Shown here piece by piece: positions 33,519 through 42,813 of a stretch of DNA of 64,000 nt. Source of the stretch: Flavobacterium poyangense (GTDB lineage Bacteria > Bacteroidota > Bacteroidia > Flavobacteriales > Flavobacteriaceae); assembly GCF_011751075.1 (NCBI RefSeq), contig NZ_JAALLN010000001.1:1091113-1155112 (forward strand), written 5' to 3'. Numbering within the stretch: the stretch's first letter is position 1; each line of letters begins with the position of its first letter. The position numbers and the translations under genes are program-made. Below the pieces are notes generated by a model. That model searched no databases. It was not told where the DNA came from and saw nothing but the letters and a program-made list of their open reading frames with translations.

Positions 33519-35159
33519 ATGGCGATAAAAGTAACAATGCCTCGTTTGAGCGATACTATGACGGAAGGAACGGTAGCAACTTGGCTAAAAAAAGTAGGTG
33601 ACAAAATTAGCGAAGGTGATATCTTAGCCGAAATTGAAACAGACAAAGCAACAATGGAGTTCGAATCTTTTAACGAAGGAACTCTTTTACATATTGGAAT
33701 ACCTGCCGGAGAAACTGCTCCTGTAGACTCATTATTAGCGATCATTGGAAATGAAGGAGAAGATATTTCTGCTCTTTTAGCCGGTGGTAACGCTCCTGCT
33801 GCAGAAGCTCCAAAAGCGGAAGCCGCTCCTGCTGAAACAAAAACAGAAGCTGCTCCTGCAAAAGCCGCAACTGAATTACCAAAAGATGTTGTAGTAGTAA
33901 CTATGCCTCGTTTGAGTGATACAATGACGGAAGGAACTGTAGCTACCTGGTTGAAAAAAGTAGGTGATGCTGTTTCTGAAGGAGATATTTTGGCAGAAAT
34001 TGAAACAGACAAAGCTACTATGGAGTTTGAGTCTTTCAATGCCGGAACTTTATTATACATCGGAATTCAGGAAGGAAATACCGCTCCGGTTGACAGCTTA
34101 CTAGCGATCATCGGGCCTGCGGGAACTGATATTTCAGGAATTTCTGAAAATTATACTGCCGGAGGTACTGCAACTGCAAGCACTCCAGCAACTGAAGAAG
34201 CAAAAACAGCTCCTGCTGCTGAAAAAGCACCGGAAGCAATTGTTGAAACTTCAAACGGAAGAATCTTAGCTTCACCATTAGCTAAGAAAATTGCATCTGA
34301 CAAAGGAATCCAATTAAGCCAGGTTAAAGGTTCAGGAGAAAACGGACGTATCGTAAAAAGCGATATCGAAAACTTTACTCCGGCTGCTCAAGCGCAAGCT
34401 ACTACTGCAGCACCTGCCGCTAAAGCACAGGAAACTGCTGCACCGGCTGCACCAAAAGTATTCGTTCCTGCCGGAGAAGTTTACACCGAAGAGATCAAAA
34501 ATTCTCAAATGCGTAAAATCATTGCAAAGCGTTTGGCAGAATCTTTATTTACAGCACCTCACTACAACTTAGTGATCGAAGTAAGCATGGACGAAGCAAT
34601 GCAGGCAAGAGCAACAATCAATACGGTTCCGGATACAAAAGTATCTTTTAACGATATGGTAATTAAAGCTTGTGCTTTAGCCTTGAAAAAACACCCAAAA
34701 ATCAACTCTCAGTGGAAAGAAGATGCTATTATCATCAACCACCACGTAAATATTGGAGTTGCTGTTGCTGTTGAAGACGGATTAGTAGTTCCTGTATTGA
34801 AATTTACAGACGCTATGAGTTTATCTCAAATCGGAGCCAGCGTAAGAGATCTTGCAGGAAGAGCTAAAAACAAAAAGCTTGGACCACAAGAAATGGAAGG
34901 AAGCACATTTACAGTTTCTAACCTTGGAATGTTTGGTATTACGGAATTCAACTCCATTATCAACCAACCTAACTCTGCTATCCTTTCAGTAGGTGCAATT
35001 GTAGAAAAACCGGTTGTTAAAAACGGTCAGATTGTAGTAGGAAACACCATGATGTTATCATTAGCTTGTGACCACAGAACAATTGACGGTGCTACCGGAG
35101 CTCAATTTTTACAAACTTTAAAACAATACATCGAAAGTCCGGTAACTATGCTAGCATAA
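33519..35159 (+). CDS. pdhC: Dihydrolipoamide acetyltransferase (pyruvate dehydrogenase E2)
   Basis: A 546-residue E2 core protein. Two tandem lipoyl domains (about 2-76 and 125-200) carry the lipoyl lysines Lys43 and Lys165, each in ETDKATMEFESF. Alanine/proline-rich flexible linkers separate the domains. A peripheral-subunit-binding domain follows at about 247-283 (ASPLAKKIASDKGI, SGENGRIVKSDIE), then the acetyltransferase core at about 320-546 with the catalytic His519 and Asp523 in DHRTIDGATG. The two lipoyl-domain coding segments are nearly identical in DNA. It transfers acetyl groups to CoA in the cytoplasm. Confidence 0.95.
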   Translation: MAIKVTMPRLSDTMTEGTVATWLKKVGDKISEGDILAEIETDKATMEFESFNEGTLLHIGIPAGETAPVDSLLAIIGNEGEDISALLAGGNAPAAEAPKAEAAPAETKTEAAPAKAATELPKDVVVVTMPRLSDTMTEGTVATWLKKVGDAVSEGDILAEIETDKATMEFESFNAGTLLYIGIQEGNTAPVDSLLAIIGPAGTDISGISENYTAGGTATASTPATEEAKTAPAAEKAPEAIVETSNGRILASPLAKKIASDKGIQLSQVKGSGENGRIVKSDIENFTPAAQAQATTAAPAAKAQETAAPAAPKVFVPAGEVYTEEIKNSQMRKIIAKRLAESLFTAPHYNLVIEVSMDEAMQARATINTVPDTKVSFNDMVIKACALALKKHPKINSQWKEDAIIINHHVNIGVAVAVEDGLVVPVLKFTDAMSLSQIGASVRDLAGRAKNKKLGPQEMEGSTFTVSNLGMFGITEFNSIINQPNSAILSVGAIVEKPVVKNGQIVVGNTMMLSLACDHRTIDGATGAQFLQTLKQYIESPVTMLA

Positions 35160-35191
35160 TCAATCCGAACCTATCGAAGGTTATTTATATT

Positions 35192-35227
35192 AAAATCCCG
35201 TTTTGAACTTTCAAAACGGGATTTTTT
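35192..35227 (+). terminator. Rho-independent terminator after the E2 gene
   Basis: AAATCCCGTTTTGA (35193-35206) and TCAAAACGGGATTT (35211-35224) form a 14-bp stem around ACTT and end in TTTTTT. Confidence 0.92.
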
Positions 35228-35262
35228 ATTTAATTTAGATTCCTCAATTTAACTTTTAAACC

Positions 35263-37122
35263 ATGAAGAAAGTAATTCTCCTTACCTTATTCCTGACTGC
35301 TTTGGCCTGTCAGAAAAAAGAAACCACCAAAGAAACAAATAAAGAAAAAACAACAGTCAAAGACGAGCACACCTTCTCAAAACCGGATCTGGCCGTTGTA
35401 AAACATTTAGATCTGGATATCAAAGTTGATTTTGCAACCCAAACCCTTTCCGGAAAAGCCTCCTGGCAGATTGACAATATCAGCAAAGGAAACGAAATTA
35501 TATTTGATGAAAACACCCTAAACATTACAAAAGTAACTTTAGGCGATGAAGAAAAAGAAACCAAATTTGAACTTGGTTCAGAAGTTGAATTTCACGGAAA
35601 ACCACTTCACATTACCATCGAACCCAATACTACAAAAGTTAACATTTACTACAGCACCACCAAAGAAGCTGTTGCATTACAATGGCTAACTCCACAACAA
35701 ACAGCAGACAAAAAGAAACCTTTTCTTTTTTCTCAGGGAGAAAGCGTCTGGTCACGTACCTGGATTCCATGTCAGGATTCTCCGGGAGTTCGTTTTACTT
35801 ACAATGCAAAAGTTACTGTACCTAAAGATTTAATGGCCGTAATGAGCGCTGTAAATCCACAGAAAAAGAACGATACCGGAATTTATACTTTCAAACAAGA
35901 CAAAGCGATCCCTTCTTATTTAATGGCGATTGCAGTCGGAGACATTCAATTTCAATCTATAGACAACAGAACCGGTGTTTATGCAGAACCATCTGTACTT
36001 AAAAAAGCTGCTTGGGAATTTGCTGAACTCGGAAAAATGGTAGTGGCTGCCGAAAAATTATACGGCCCTTATCGTTGGGGACGCTATGATGTATTGGTTT
36101 TACCACCAAGCTTCCCATATGGCGGAATGGAAAACCCAAACCTGACCTTCTTAACTCCGGGTGTTATTGCAGGAGATCGTTCGTTAACCAGCTTATTAGC
36201 ACACGAACTAGGTCATAGCTGGAGCGGAAACTTAGTTACCAATGCTACCTGGGACGATATCTGGTTAAACGAAGGTTTTACGACTTACGTTGAACATCGT
36301 ATTGGCGAGGAAATTTTCGGCAAAAAAGAAGCCGATATGCAAAATGTGCTTACCCGTGCAGATCTAGAAGACAATGTAGCCGAATACGGCAAAACAAATC
36401 CGGACACCCGTTTAAAAGTAAGCCTTACCGACAGAAATCCGGATGATGGAATCAATCAAATCCCTTATGTGAAAGGATACAACTTTTTAAAAGTAATCGA
36501 ACAAGCAGCGGGTCGCGAAAAATTTGATACTTTCATCAGAAACTATTTCGATGCACATGCTTTTCAATCGATCACAACAGAAGATTTTGTTGCTTATTTA
36601 AACGAAAATCTGATCAAAGGAGACAAAACTCTTGCCGATAAAATCAAATTAGACGAATGGATTTACAAACCGGGGATCCCTTCCAACATCACTCCTGCCG
36701 TTTCTGATGATTTTACCGCAATAGATGCTATTCAAAAAAACTGGAGACAAACCGGTGTAAAAGGATTAAATCAGAAAATAAAATCGACTACCGAGAAAGA
36801 ATACTTCATCGATCACCTTCCGAAGGATATTACACCAAAAGAAATGGCAGAACTTGATGCTGAATTCAATTTCACTAAAGGAGGAAACTTCGTTATCAAA
36901 CGTCAATGGTTTGTACCTTCAATCCGTAGTCATTATACCGCTGCTAATCCTGCAATCGAACAATTTCTGATTGGAATAAGCAGAACAGGATCTTTGATGA
37001 CCTTATACAAAGAGATGGTAAAAACTCCGGAGGGAAAAATCTGGGCAAAACAAATCTTTGAAAAAGCAAAATCAGGTTATCACGCCACAACTATTCAAAG
37101 TGTTGAAGGGTTGTTAAAATAA
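35263..37122 (+). CDS. M1 family metallo-aminopeptidase lipoprotein (LTA4-hydrolase-like)
   Basis: A 619-residue zinc aminopeptidase with a lipoprotein signal (lipobox TALAC, Cys16), so it is probably periplasmic or anchored to the outer membrane. It has an N-terminal beta-saddle, the exopeptidase motif YGGMENPN, the zinc motif HELGHSWSG with His314, Glu315 and His318, and the third ligand Glu337 in LNEGFTTYVE. The helical C-terminal domain (LDAEFNFTKGGNFVIKRQW, ...) is of the leukotriene-A4-hydrolase/aminopeptidase type. It trims N-terminal residues from peptides. It is flanked by terminators and is probably monocistronic. Confidence 0.93.
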   Translation: MKKVILLTLFLTALACQKKETTKETNKEKTTVKDEHTFSKPDLAVVKHLDLDIKVDFATQTLSGKASWQIDNISKGNEIIFDENTLNITKVTLGDEEKETKFELGSEVEFHGKPLHITIEPNTTKVNIYYSTTKEAVALQWLTPQQTADKKKPFLFSQGESVWSRTWIPCQDSPGVRFTYNAKVTVPKDLMAVMSAVNPQKKNDTGIYTFKQDKAIPSYLMAIAVGDIQFQSIDNRTGVYAEPSVLKKAAWEFAELGKMVVAAEKLYGPYRWGRYDVLVLPPSFPYGGMENPNLTFLTPGVIAGDRSLTSLLAHELGHSWSGNLVTNATWDDIWLNEGFTTYVEHRIGEEIFGKKEADMQNVLTRADLEDNVAEYGKTNPDTRLKVSLTDRNPDDGINQIPYVKGYNFLKVIEQAAGREKFDTFIRNYFDAHAFQSITTEDFVAYLNENLIKGDKTLADKIKLDEWIYKPGIPSNITPAVSDDFTAIDAIQKNWRQTGVKGLNQKIKSTTEKEYFIDHLPKDITPKEMAELDAEFNFTKGGNFVIKRQWFVPSIRSHYTAANPAIEQFLIGISRTGSLMTLYKEMVKTPEGKIWAKQIFEKAKSGYHATTIQSVEGLLK

Positions 37123-37143
37123 ACCCTTATCATAACAAACAAG

Positions 37144-37174
37144 AGCCCCGATAAAAATTATCGGGGCTTTTTTT
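37144..37174. terminator. Strong terminator between converging genes
   Basis: AGCCCCGATAA (37144-37154) and TTATCGGGGCT (37158-37168) form an 11-bp stem with an AAA loop and a T7 tail; it lies between the M1 peptidase and the converging glycosyltransferase. Confidence 0.92.
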
Positions 37175-37188
37175 AGCGCAAAAAAAGT

Positions 37189-38433
37189 CTAGTTTTTATT
37201 CTTAGCCTCAATCCATTTTGACATGTATTTGGTGCTTTTTAAAGTATGGAGTTGCAACAAACTTCCCATAAAATTATGAAGACGATGATTTTCTGAATCC
37301 ATCAATAAGCCGCCAATTATGTTGATTAATGCCACAGCAAATGCACTCTTTTGGTAACATTTGTTTATAATATCGATTCCGTTTTTTTGAGATTGTTTCC
37401 ATAAACTTTCATCCTGATACAAGGCAATGGCCTGTTTTGCAAAAAGCTCCATGTCATTTGTAATAAATCCGTTCCAGGGTAAATCAGCATGCATAGCCTC
37501 TGCCCCAACCTCCGATGTGATGCTGGGAGTTCCGCACTGCATGGCTTCTAACAATTTCCCTTTTAAACCTGCTCCAAAACGAATCGGAGCCAGAACTACT
37601 CTGGCTTTTTTTACAATCTCATTAGCATCAGCAGCTCTTCCCATAATAAAAAAACCATTTTTTGACTGGTGCAACTGCAACACTTTCTGAGACGGATAAG
37701 CCCCATAAACCTTTAAGATTGCTTCCGGAAACTCTTTTCTAATCAAAGGCCAGATGGCTTCTTTCAGGTATTGAACCGTATTCCAATTGGGTTCATGAAG
37801 AAAATTCCCGATAAAAACAAAATGCTCACGGTCTTCAAACAAAGGCAGACTTAAAAGCTCTTCTTCCTTCATTTCATCAACCAAAAAAGGCAGATAAAAC
37901 AACAGTCTGGAATCAATTTTGAAGATATCATTTAGAATCTTCATTTCAAATTCTGAAATAATTAGCGACAAATCGCATCTTAAAATACTGGCAATTTCGC
38001 GCTTAGCGACTTCTTCCGAAAACAAATCAAACAGTTCGAAAGTTCTGTTTTCTCTAAAGGCTTTCTGTCTCGCCGTTCTTAAGCAATGCAAATCTTCGGT
38101 ATCTAATATCCGGATCGCTTTTGGACAATTTTCAGAAACACGCCACCCAAACTGCTCTTCAATCATAAAACGATCAAATAAAACAACATCGGGATTTAAG
38201 TCCTTCACGAAAACATCAAAACTTGAATTATTCAGTTCAATAGCTTTTTTCTCCACTCCAAAAGCGTCCAAATCAACCATAAAGTCGCTGTCTAAAGCAG
38301 GGCTTGCAAATGTAATTTCAAATCCATTTTCTTTAAAAATAGAAATTAATTGCATCATTCGGCCACCGGCTGCAGAGGAGTTTGGTTCCGGCCATACAAA
38401 ACCAATAATTAAAAGTTTTTTTATTTTATTCAT
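37189..38433 (-). CDS. Glycosyltransferase (GT4-like)
   Basis: A 414-residue GT-B-fold glycosyltransferase. The N-terminal half begins LLIIGFVWPEPNSSAAGGRMMQL, typical of GT4 enzymes that bind the acceptor. The C-terminal half contains HFVFIGNFLHEPNW and the nucleotide-sugar site APIRFGAGLKGKLLEAMQCGTPSITSEVGAE with the conserved glutamate. No membrane segment is seen. It stands alone between a terminator and the divergent miaE, so nothing nearby tells the sugar or acceptor; cell-surface polysaccharide or glycoprotein synthesis is a guess. Confidence 0.82.
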   Translation of the reverse strand: MNKIKKLLIIGFVWPEPNSSAAGGRMMQLISIFKENGFEITFASPALDSDFMVDLDAFGVEKKAIELNNSSFDVFVKDLNPDVVLFDRFMIEEQFGWRVSENCPKAIRILDTEDLHCLRTARQKAFRENRTFELFDLFSEEVAKREIASILRCDLSLIISEFEMKILNDIFKIDSRLLFYLPFLVDEMKEEELLSLPLFEDREHFVFIGNFLHEPNWNTVQYLKEAIWPLIRKEFPEAILKVYGAYPSQKVLQLHQSKNGFFIMGRAADANEIVKKARVVLAPIRFGAGLKGKLLEAMQCGTPSITSEVGAEAMHADLPWNGFITNDMELFAKQAIALYQDESLWKQSQKNGIDIINKCYQKSAFAVALINIIGGLLMDSENHRLHNFMGSLLQLHTLKSTKYMSKWIEAKNKN

Positions 38434-38513
38434 TTTAGATCTTTGAAGCTACAAAATAATGCTTTTTTGAGCGTAATTACGCAATAATTACTCATTTTCG
38501 GTTATAAAAAGAC

Positions 38514-38521
38514 TAATTTTG
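38514..38521 (+). promoter_or_regulatory. -7 box for miaE
   Basis: TAATTTTG matches the TAnnTTTG consensus 24 bp ahead of the miaE start; the -33 element is unclear. Confidence 0.5.
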
Positions 38522-38545
38522 CAGAAAACAATTCTCTTGTAAATT

Positions 38546-39127
38546 ATGTTGGGATTAAAATTAGCCACGGACCCTCGCTGGGTAAATATAGTCGAATCAA
38601 ATATCGAAGAAATTCTGACGGATCACGCCTGGTGTGAGCAGAAAGCGGCTTCAAACGCAATAAGCTTGGTTACGTACAACTCTGAATTAGAGGAATTGGT
38701 AACCGAAATGCTGGTTATTGCCAGAGAAGAGTTAGAGCATTTGCAAATGGTGCATGACTTAATCAAAAAAAGAGGTTTGACTTTGGGACGCGAAAGAAAG
38801 GATCATTATGTAAATGAACTTTTTAAATTTATGAAGAAAGACGGAAGTCGAAGAGATGCTCTTTGTGATCGCCTGCTATTTTCTGCCATGATTGAAGCCA
38901 GAAGCTGCGAACGTTTTAAAGTTTTATCTGAAAACATACAAGACCCGGAGCTGGCTAAATTCTATCGTGATCTGATGATTTCCGAGGCCGGACATTATAC
39001 TACATTTTTAGGTTTTGCCAGAAAATACACTGACAATATAGATATCGATAAGCGCTGGAAAGAATGGATTGAATTCGAAGGTTCTATCATTACAAATTAT
39101 GGAAAAAAAGAAACTGTACACGGATAA
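38546..39127 (+). CDS. miaE: tRNA-(ms2io6A)-hydroxylase MiaE-like
   Basis: A 193-residue ferritin-like di-iron protein. Iron-binding helices show the pattern E...EExxH: EEILTDHAWCEQKAASNAIS, MLVIAREELEHLQMVHDL, a middle ARSCERF helix and a C-terminal SEAGHYTTFL. MiaE hydroxylates the isopentenyl group of ms2i6A37 in tRNA; flavobacterial members are of this size. The opening LGLKLATDPRWVNIVE is characteristic of the family. A terminator hairpin overlaps its 3' end. Confidence 0.92.
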   Translation: MLGLKLATDPRWVNIVESNIEEILTDHAWCEQKAASNAISLVTYNSELEELVTEMLVIAREELEHLQMVHDLIKKRGLTLGRERKDHYVNELFKFMKKDGSRRDALCDRLLFSAMIEARSCERFKVLSENIQDPELAKFYRDLMISEAGHYTTFLGFARKYTDNIDIDKRWKEWIEFEGSIITNYGKKETVHG

Positions 39128-39148
39128 CCTACAGTTTCTTTTTCTTTA
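39104..39148 (+). terminator. Terminator overlapping the miaE stop codon
   Basis: AAAGAAACTGTA (39107-39118) pairs with TACAGTTTCTTT (39130-39141), with the TAA stop in the loop, followed by a T-rich tail. The hairpin therefore includes the last codons of miaE. Confidence 0.8.
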
Positions 39149-39191
39149 AATAATCGACATTTATAACACCACACCGTCTAACTCTTTTGTT

Positions 39192-41948
39192 ATGTCAAAA
39201 AATAAAATAAAATCTGTCTTGCTAAAAATTGCAAAGTACACCGGAATAACTCTTGTTGTTATTATAGGATTGTTATTTTTAACTCCTATTGTATTTGCTG
39301 ATCAGATTAAAGATCAAATCAAAAAAATAGCCAATGAAAAATTGAGTGCAGAACTTAATTATTCGGATGTTTCTATTTCGTTTTTCCATCATTTCCCGTC
39401 CTTAACATTAACTTTAGACAATTTAAAGCTTAATGGGTCGGCACCTTACAAAAACGAAAAATTCATCACAGCAAAAGAAGTTTCTTTTGGTATCGACGTA
39501 CCCAGCCTGATTTTTAGCAAATCGGTAAAAATTGACCAGATTTACTTATCCGACTCTTTTATCAATGTAAAAGTGAATGAAAACGGAGAAGCGAATTACA
39601 ACATCTACAAATCTTCACCGGAGGCTTCAAATCCAAAAGACAGTTCTGAAACTGCCTTAAAATTGGAGCATATCGAAATCAAAAACAGTAAGATTATTTA
39701 CGATGACAAAGCTACCAAAATTCATTTTGATGCTTTCGGATTTGACTACTTAGGAAAAGGAGATCTAAATAAAGCGGTATTTGATTTGTACTCTAAAGCC
39801 AAAATTGAAAAGCTGAATATTGTTTATGAAAATGAACCGTATTTAATGAATAAAAAAATAAATGCTGATCTGATTACCAAGGTAAATGTAAACTCTTTGT
39901 CTTTCTTTTTCCAGCAAAATGACCTGAAAATCAACGATCTTTTGGTTGATTTTAAAGGAAAGTTTGACTTCTTAAAAGACGGTTACAACATGGATTTTGT
40001 TATAAAATCAAACAACAGCGACCTGCATGACGTATTTACCGCCTTTCCTCCAAAATACATTACCTGGCTTTCTAAGACGGAAATAAAAGGAAATACCAAT
40101 TTACTTTTAACTTTAAAAGGAGAATATATTGCATCACAACACATTGCTCCGGATTTGAATTTAGATCTAAAAATAGACAATGGTTTGGTCAATTATGACA
40201 AAAGTGCTTTCCCGGTTTCCAACTTAAACTTGCAGATAAAAACAACCGTTCCTTCTTTAAATCCGGATCTTTTGATTGTTGATGCGAAGAATTTATCTTT
40301 AAACATCAATCAAGATTATCTAAAATCTAATTTTCGCATAAAAGGTATCAATACACCGGATATAAATGGAAATTTTAAAGCCAAAATTGACCTTGAAAAA
40401 CTAATAAAAGCACTTGGAGTACCTGATTTAACATTAAAAGGAATTTTGGCGGGTGATATAAAAACAAACGGTAAATTTGATCATAAAAACAGAATCTTTC
40501 CTGTAACCAATGGTTTTATCAATTTGGAAAACGGGTATTTGAAAACCAAATACTATCCAAATCCAATCACTAATATTATTGTTAAATCAAAAATAGAAAA
40601 CAACAAAGGAACCTTTGATGATTTAAAAGTCAGTTTAAAACCAACACAATTTACCTTTGAAGGAAAACCTGTTTTTGTAGAAGCTGATCTGAGCAATTTT
40701 GACGATTTAACCTATGACATCAAAGCAAAAGGTGAGCTTGATATCAGTAAAATATACCATGTTTTCTCTCAGAAAGGGCTTGATTTAGATGGCTCTGTAA
40801 AAGCTGATTTAGCCTTGAAAGGAAAACAAAGCGATGCCGAAAAAGGAAATTACAGCAAACTGAACAACAAAGGAACTCTTGAACTTAGAAACATTGCGAT
40901 CACGTCTGAGTATCTTCCAAAACAATTCATTATTAAAGAAGGTATTTTCAAAATCAATCAGGATAAAATGTCCTTTAATAACTTTCTGGCAGCATACGGC
41001 CAGTCTGATTTTAAAATGAATGGATATTTACAGAACGTTTTTAACTATGCAACAAGCACTAAAGGAATTCTAAGAGGATCCTTTAAAGTTACTTCCCGAT
41101 ACATTAATGTGGATGAATTCATGTCAAGTACTGCTGTGAATTCTTCCGTAACACAAACGGAAGACCAAAACAAAGCGCCACAAACAGCAGCAAAACAAAC
41201 CGGAGTAATTATCATTCCTTCTAATTTGAATCTGCAACTACTGGCAAATGTGCAAAAAGTATATTTTGATAAATTAAATCTGCTGAATGCGACCGGCGCT
41301 CTGAAAATGAACAAGGGTAAGCTAAATATGGCAAATACAGGCTTCAACTTAATTGGCTGCAACGTTAGCATGAATGCCAATTATCAGGCAATCACCCCAC
41401 AAAAAGCAAATTTTGATTACGGTATTAAAGCAACTGATTTTGACATTAAAAGAGCCTATAACGAAATTGATGTTTTCAGAAAAATGGCGAGTGCCGCAGA
41501 AAAAGCACAAGGAATTGTCTCTCTGGATTATCAATTAAAAGGAAGATTAAATGGCAATATGAGCCCTGTTTACCCCTCTCTTGTGGGTGGCGGAACGCTT
41601 TCTGTAAAAGATGTAAAGATTAGAGGTTTAAAAATGTTTACTGCCGTAAGCAAAGAGACAAGCTCTGAAGCAATGAAGAATCCGGATCTTTCTAAAGTAG
41701 ACATCAAAACTACCATCAAGAACAATATTATGACGGTGGAACGTTTTAAATTTAAGTTTGCAGGCTTTAGACCCCGAATTGAAGGAACAACAAGTCTGGA
41801 CGGAAAATTGAACTTAAAAATGCGCTTAGGCCTTCCCCCGCTTGGTATCTTCGGAATTCCACTGACAGTAACAGGAACTCAGGATAATCCTAAAATAAAA
41901 CTGGGAAGAAAATCCGAAGACTTAGAGGAAACTAAGGATACTGAGTAG
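39192..41948 (+). CDS. AsmA-family protein
   Basis: A 918-residue protein with one N-terminal transmembrane helix (about residues 14-36) and a long periplasmic beta-rich part. The AsmA N-terminal region is recognisable (ANEKLSAELNYSDVSISFFHHFPSLTLTLDNL), and the AsmA_2-like C-terminal region includes GNMSPVYPSLVGGGTLSVKDVKIRGLKMF and LGLPPLGIFGIPLTVTGTQDNPKIKLG. Proteins of the AsmA/TamB/YhdP class form lipid-transport grooves between inner and outer membranes. The gene is monocistronic. No closer functional assignment is possible. Confidence 0.88.
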   Translation: MSKNKIKSVLLKIAKYTGITLVVIIGLLFLTPIVFADQIKDQIKKIANEKLSAELNYSDVSISFFHHFPSLTLTLDNLKLNGSAPYKNEKFITAKEVSFGIDVPSLIFSKSVKIDQIYLSDSFINVKVNENGEANYNIYKSSPEASNPKDSSETALKLEHIEIKNSKIIYDDKATKIHFDAFGFDYLGKGDLNKAVFDLYSKAKIEKLNIVYENEPYLMNKKINADLITKVNVNSLSFFFQQNDLKINDLLVDFKGKFDFLKDGYNMDFVIKSNNSDLHDVFTAFPPKYITWLSKTEIKGNTNLLLTLKGEYIASQHIAPDLNLDLKIDNGLVNYDKSAFPVSNLNLQIKTTVPSLNPDLLIVDAKNLSLNINQDYLKSNFRIKGINTPDINGNFKAKIDLEKLIKALGVPDLTLKGILAGDIKTNGKFDHKNRIFPVTNGFINLENGYLKTKYYPNPITNIIVKSKIENNKGTFDDLKVSLKPTQFTFEGKPVFVEADLSNFDDLTYDIKAKGELDISKIYHVFSQKGLDLDGSVKADLALKGKQSDAEKGNYSKLNNKGTLELRNIAITSEYLPKQFIIKEGIFKINQDKMSFNNFLAAYGQSDFKMNGYLQNVFNYATSTKGILRGSFKVTSRYINVDEFMSSTAVNSSVTQTEDQNKAPQTAAKQTGVIIIPSNLNLQLLANVQKVYFDKLNLLNATGALKMNKGKLNMANTGFNLIGCNVSMNANYQAITPQKANFDYGIKATDFDIKRAYNEIDVFRKMASAAEKAQGIVSLDYQLKGRLNGNMSPVYPSLVGGGTLSVKDVKIRGLKMFTAVSKETSSEAMKNPDLSKVDIKTTIKNNIMTVERFKFKFAGFRPRIEGTTSLDGKLNLKMRLGLPPLGIFGIPLTVTGTQDNPKIKLGRKSEDLEETKDTE

Positions 41949-41989
41949 TAGAAATTCCAATTTTGGAAATTTCAAATTCCAATTTTTAG

Positions 41990-42033
41990 AAAAAACGTTT
42001 TTAAAGTCCAGAACTTTGAAAACGTTTTTTTTT
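41990..42033 (+). terminator. Terminator after the AsmA-like gene
   Basis: AAAAACGTTTTTAAAGT (41991-42007) pairs, with one mismatch, with ACTTTGAAAACGTTTTT (42013-42029) and is followed by T residues. Confidence 0.8.
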
Positions 42034-42057
42034 ATGCTTGTCATTGAATTGTCTAGC

Positions 42058-42141
42058 TTAAAATTGCAAAGCAAGATATACCCCAGCATATCCTCCATCA
42101 CATAACGGAATCCCTAAAGAAAATCGCCAATCTTTGACGAA
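42058..42141 (-). pseudogene. Possible remnant of an outer-membrane protein tail
   Basis: The - strand reads 27 in-frame codons ending in a stop: a start-less segment with DWRFSLGIPLCDGG followed by YAGVYLALQF, whose final aromatic residue and alternating pattern resemble the last strand of an outer-membrane barrel. A stop precedes it, so it is not a gene as it stands. Its 5' part overlaps a degenerate copy of the dispersed repeat seen at 42340-42410. It may be decayed coding DNA or coincidence. Confidence 0.2.
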
Positions 42142-42233
42142 TTACAAAGGTGATTTACTTCGTCAATTCGTGATCGATCAAATTACCTGCATTAAAAAGA
42201 CAAACGATAAAGGACCAAATAATCCAAGACGAC

Positions 42234-42266
42234 AAATCTGACAGGTTTTTAAAACCTGTCAGATTT
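42234..42266. repeat. Perfect palindromic repeat (copy 1 of the CTGACAGG element)
   Basis: AAATCTGACAGGTTT (42234-42248) and AAACCTGTCAGATTT (42252-42266) form perfect 15-bp arms around TTA. A close copy lies at 57094-57126 between the alpha-2-macroglobulin and pbpC genes. It belongs to the short dispersed palindromes of flavobacterial genomes. Confidence 0.85.
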
Positions 42267-42299
42267 AATTTAAGTAAGAATTAATATATTTTCATTCCC

Positions 42300-42410
42300 A
42301 CAATTTTATCATTCCGAAGAATGAGGAATCACACTAGAAACTCCATAGAGTATGTCGCCAATCTTTGTCGAAGCACGGGTGCGATTTCTCCTTCGTCGAA
42401 ATGACATAGT
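42300..42410. repeat. Dispersed ATTTCGACGAAGGAG-type repeat
   Basis: Contains CGCCAATCTTTGTCGAAG and GATTTCTCCTTCGTCGAAAT, which are parts of a well-known kind of flavobacterial intergenic repeat. A diverged partner with CGCCAATCTTTGACGAA is at 42125-42141. The whole 41949-42528 gap holds terminators and these repeats; no intact gene was seen. Confidence 0.7.
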
Positions 42411-42480
42411 AACCGCTTAAGTGATTAACATAGAAATAAATTGCAAAGCAAAACACCCGGCCCAATGTATCAGAAAACAA

Positions 42481-42508
42481 AAAACCCGTTCTTTTCAGAA
42501 CGGGTTTT
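42481..42508 (-). terminator. Rho-independent terminator after rpmA
   Basis: AAAACCCGTTCT (42481-42492) and AGAACGGGTTTT (42497-42508) form a perfect 12-bp stem with a TTTC loop and a T-rich end on the - strand, 20 bp past the rpmA stop codon. Confidence 0.9.
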
Positions 42509-42528
42509 GTAATAAGTAATCTAATGAA

Positions 42529-42789
42529 TTATGCTTCGAATGGAAGGATAGATACATAAGATTTGTTATCTCTTTTCTTTTGGAACTTAACAACTCCAGC
42601 TACTCTTGCGTGTAGTGTGTGATCTTTACTGATGTAAACATTTTCACCTGGATTGTGTTTTGAACCTCTTTGTCTAACGATGATGTTCCCAGCAATAGCA
42701 GCTTGTCCACCAAAAATCTTAACGCCTAGACGTTTTGATTCTGATTCTCTACCATTCTTCGAACTACCGACACCTTTCTTGTGAGCCAT
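42529..42789 (-). CDS. rpmA: 50S ribosomal protein L27 (bL27)
   Basis: An 86-residue ribosomal protein with the family N-terminus [16 protein letters not shown] and the [19 protein letters not shown] core. The N-terminal tail reaches the peptidyl transferase centre. There is no N-terminal cleavage extension of the Firmicutes kind. It follows rplU by 24 bp, the usual order. Confidence 0.98.
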   Translation of the reverse strand: MAHKKGVGSSKNGRESESKRLGVKIFGGQAAIAGNIIVRQRGSKHNPGENVYISKDHTLHARVAGVVKFQKKRDNKSYVSILPFEA

Positions 42790-42813
42790 GACGTATGAGT
42801 TTAAATATTGTTA

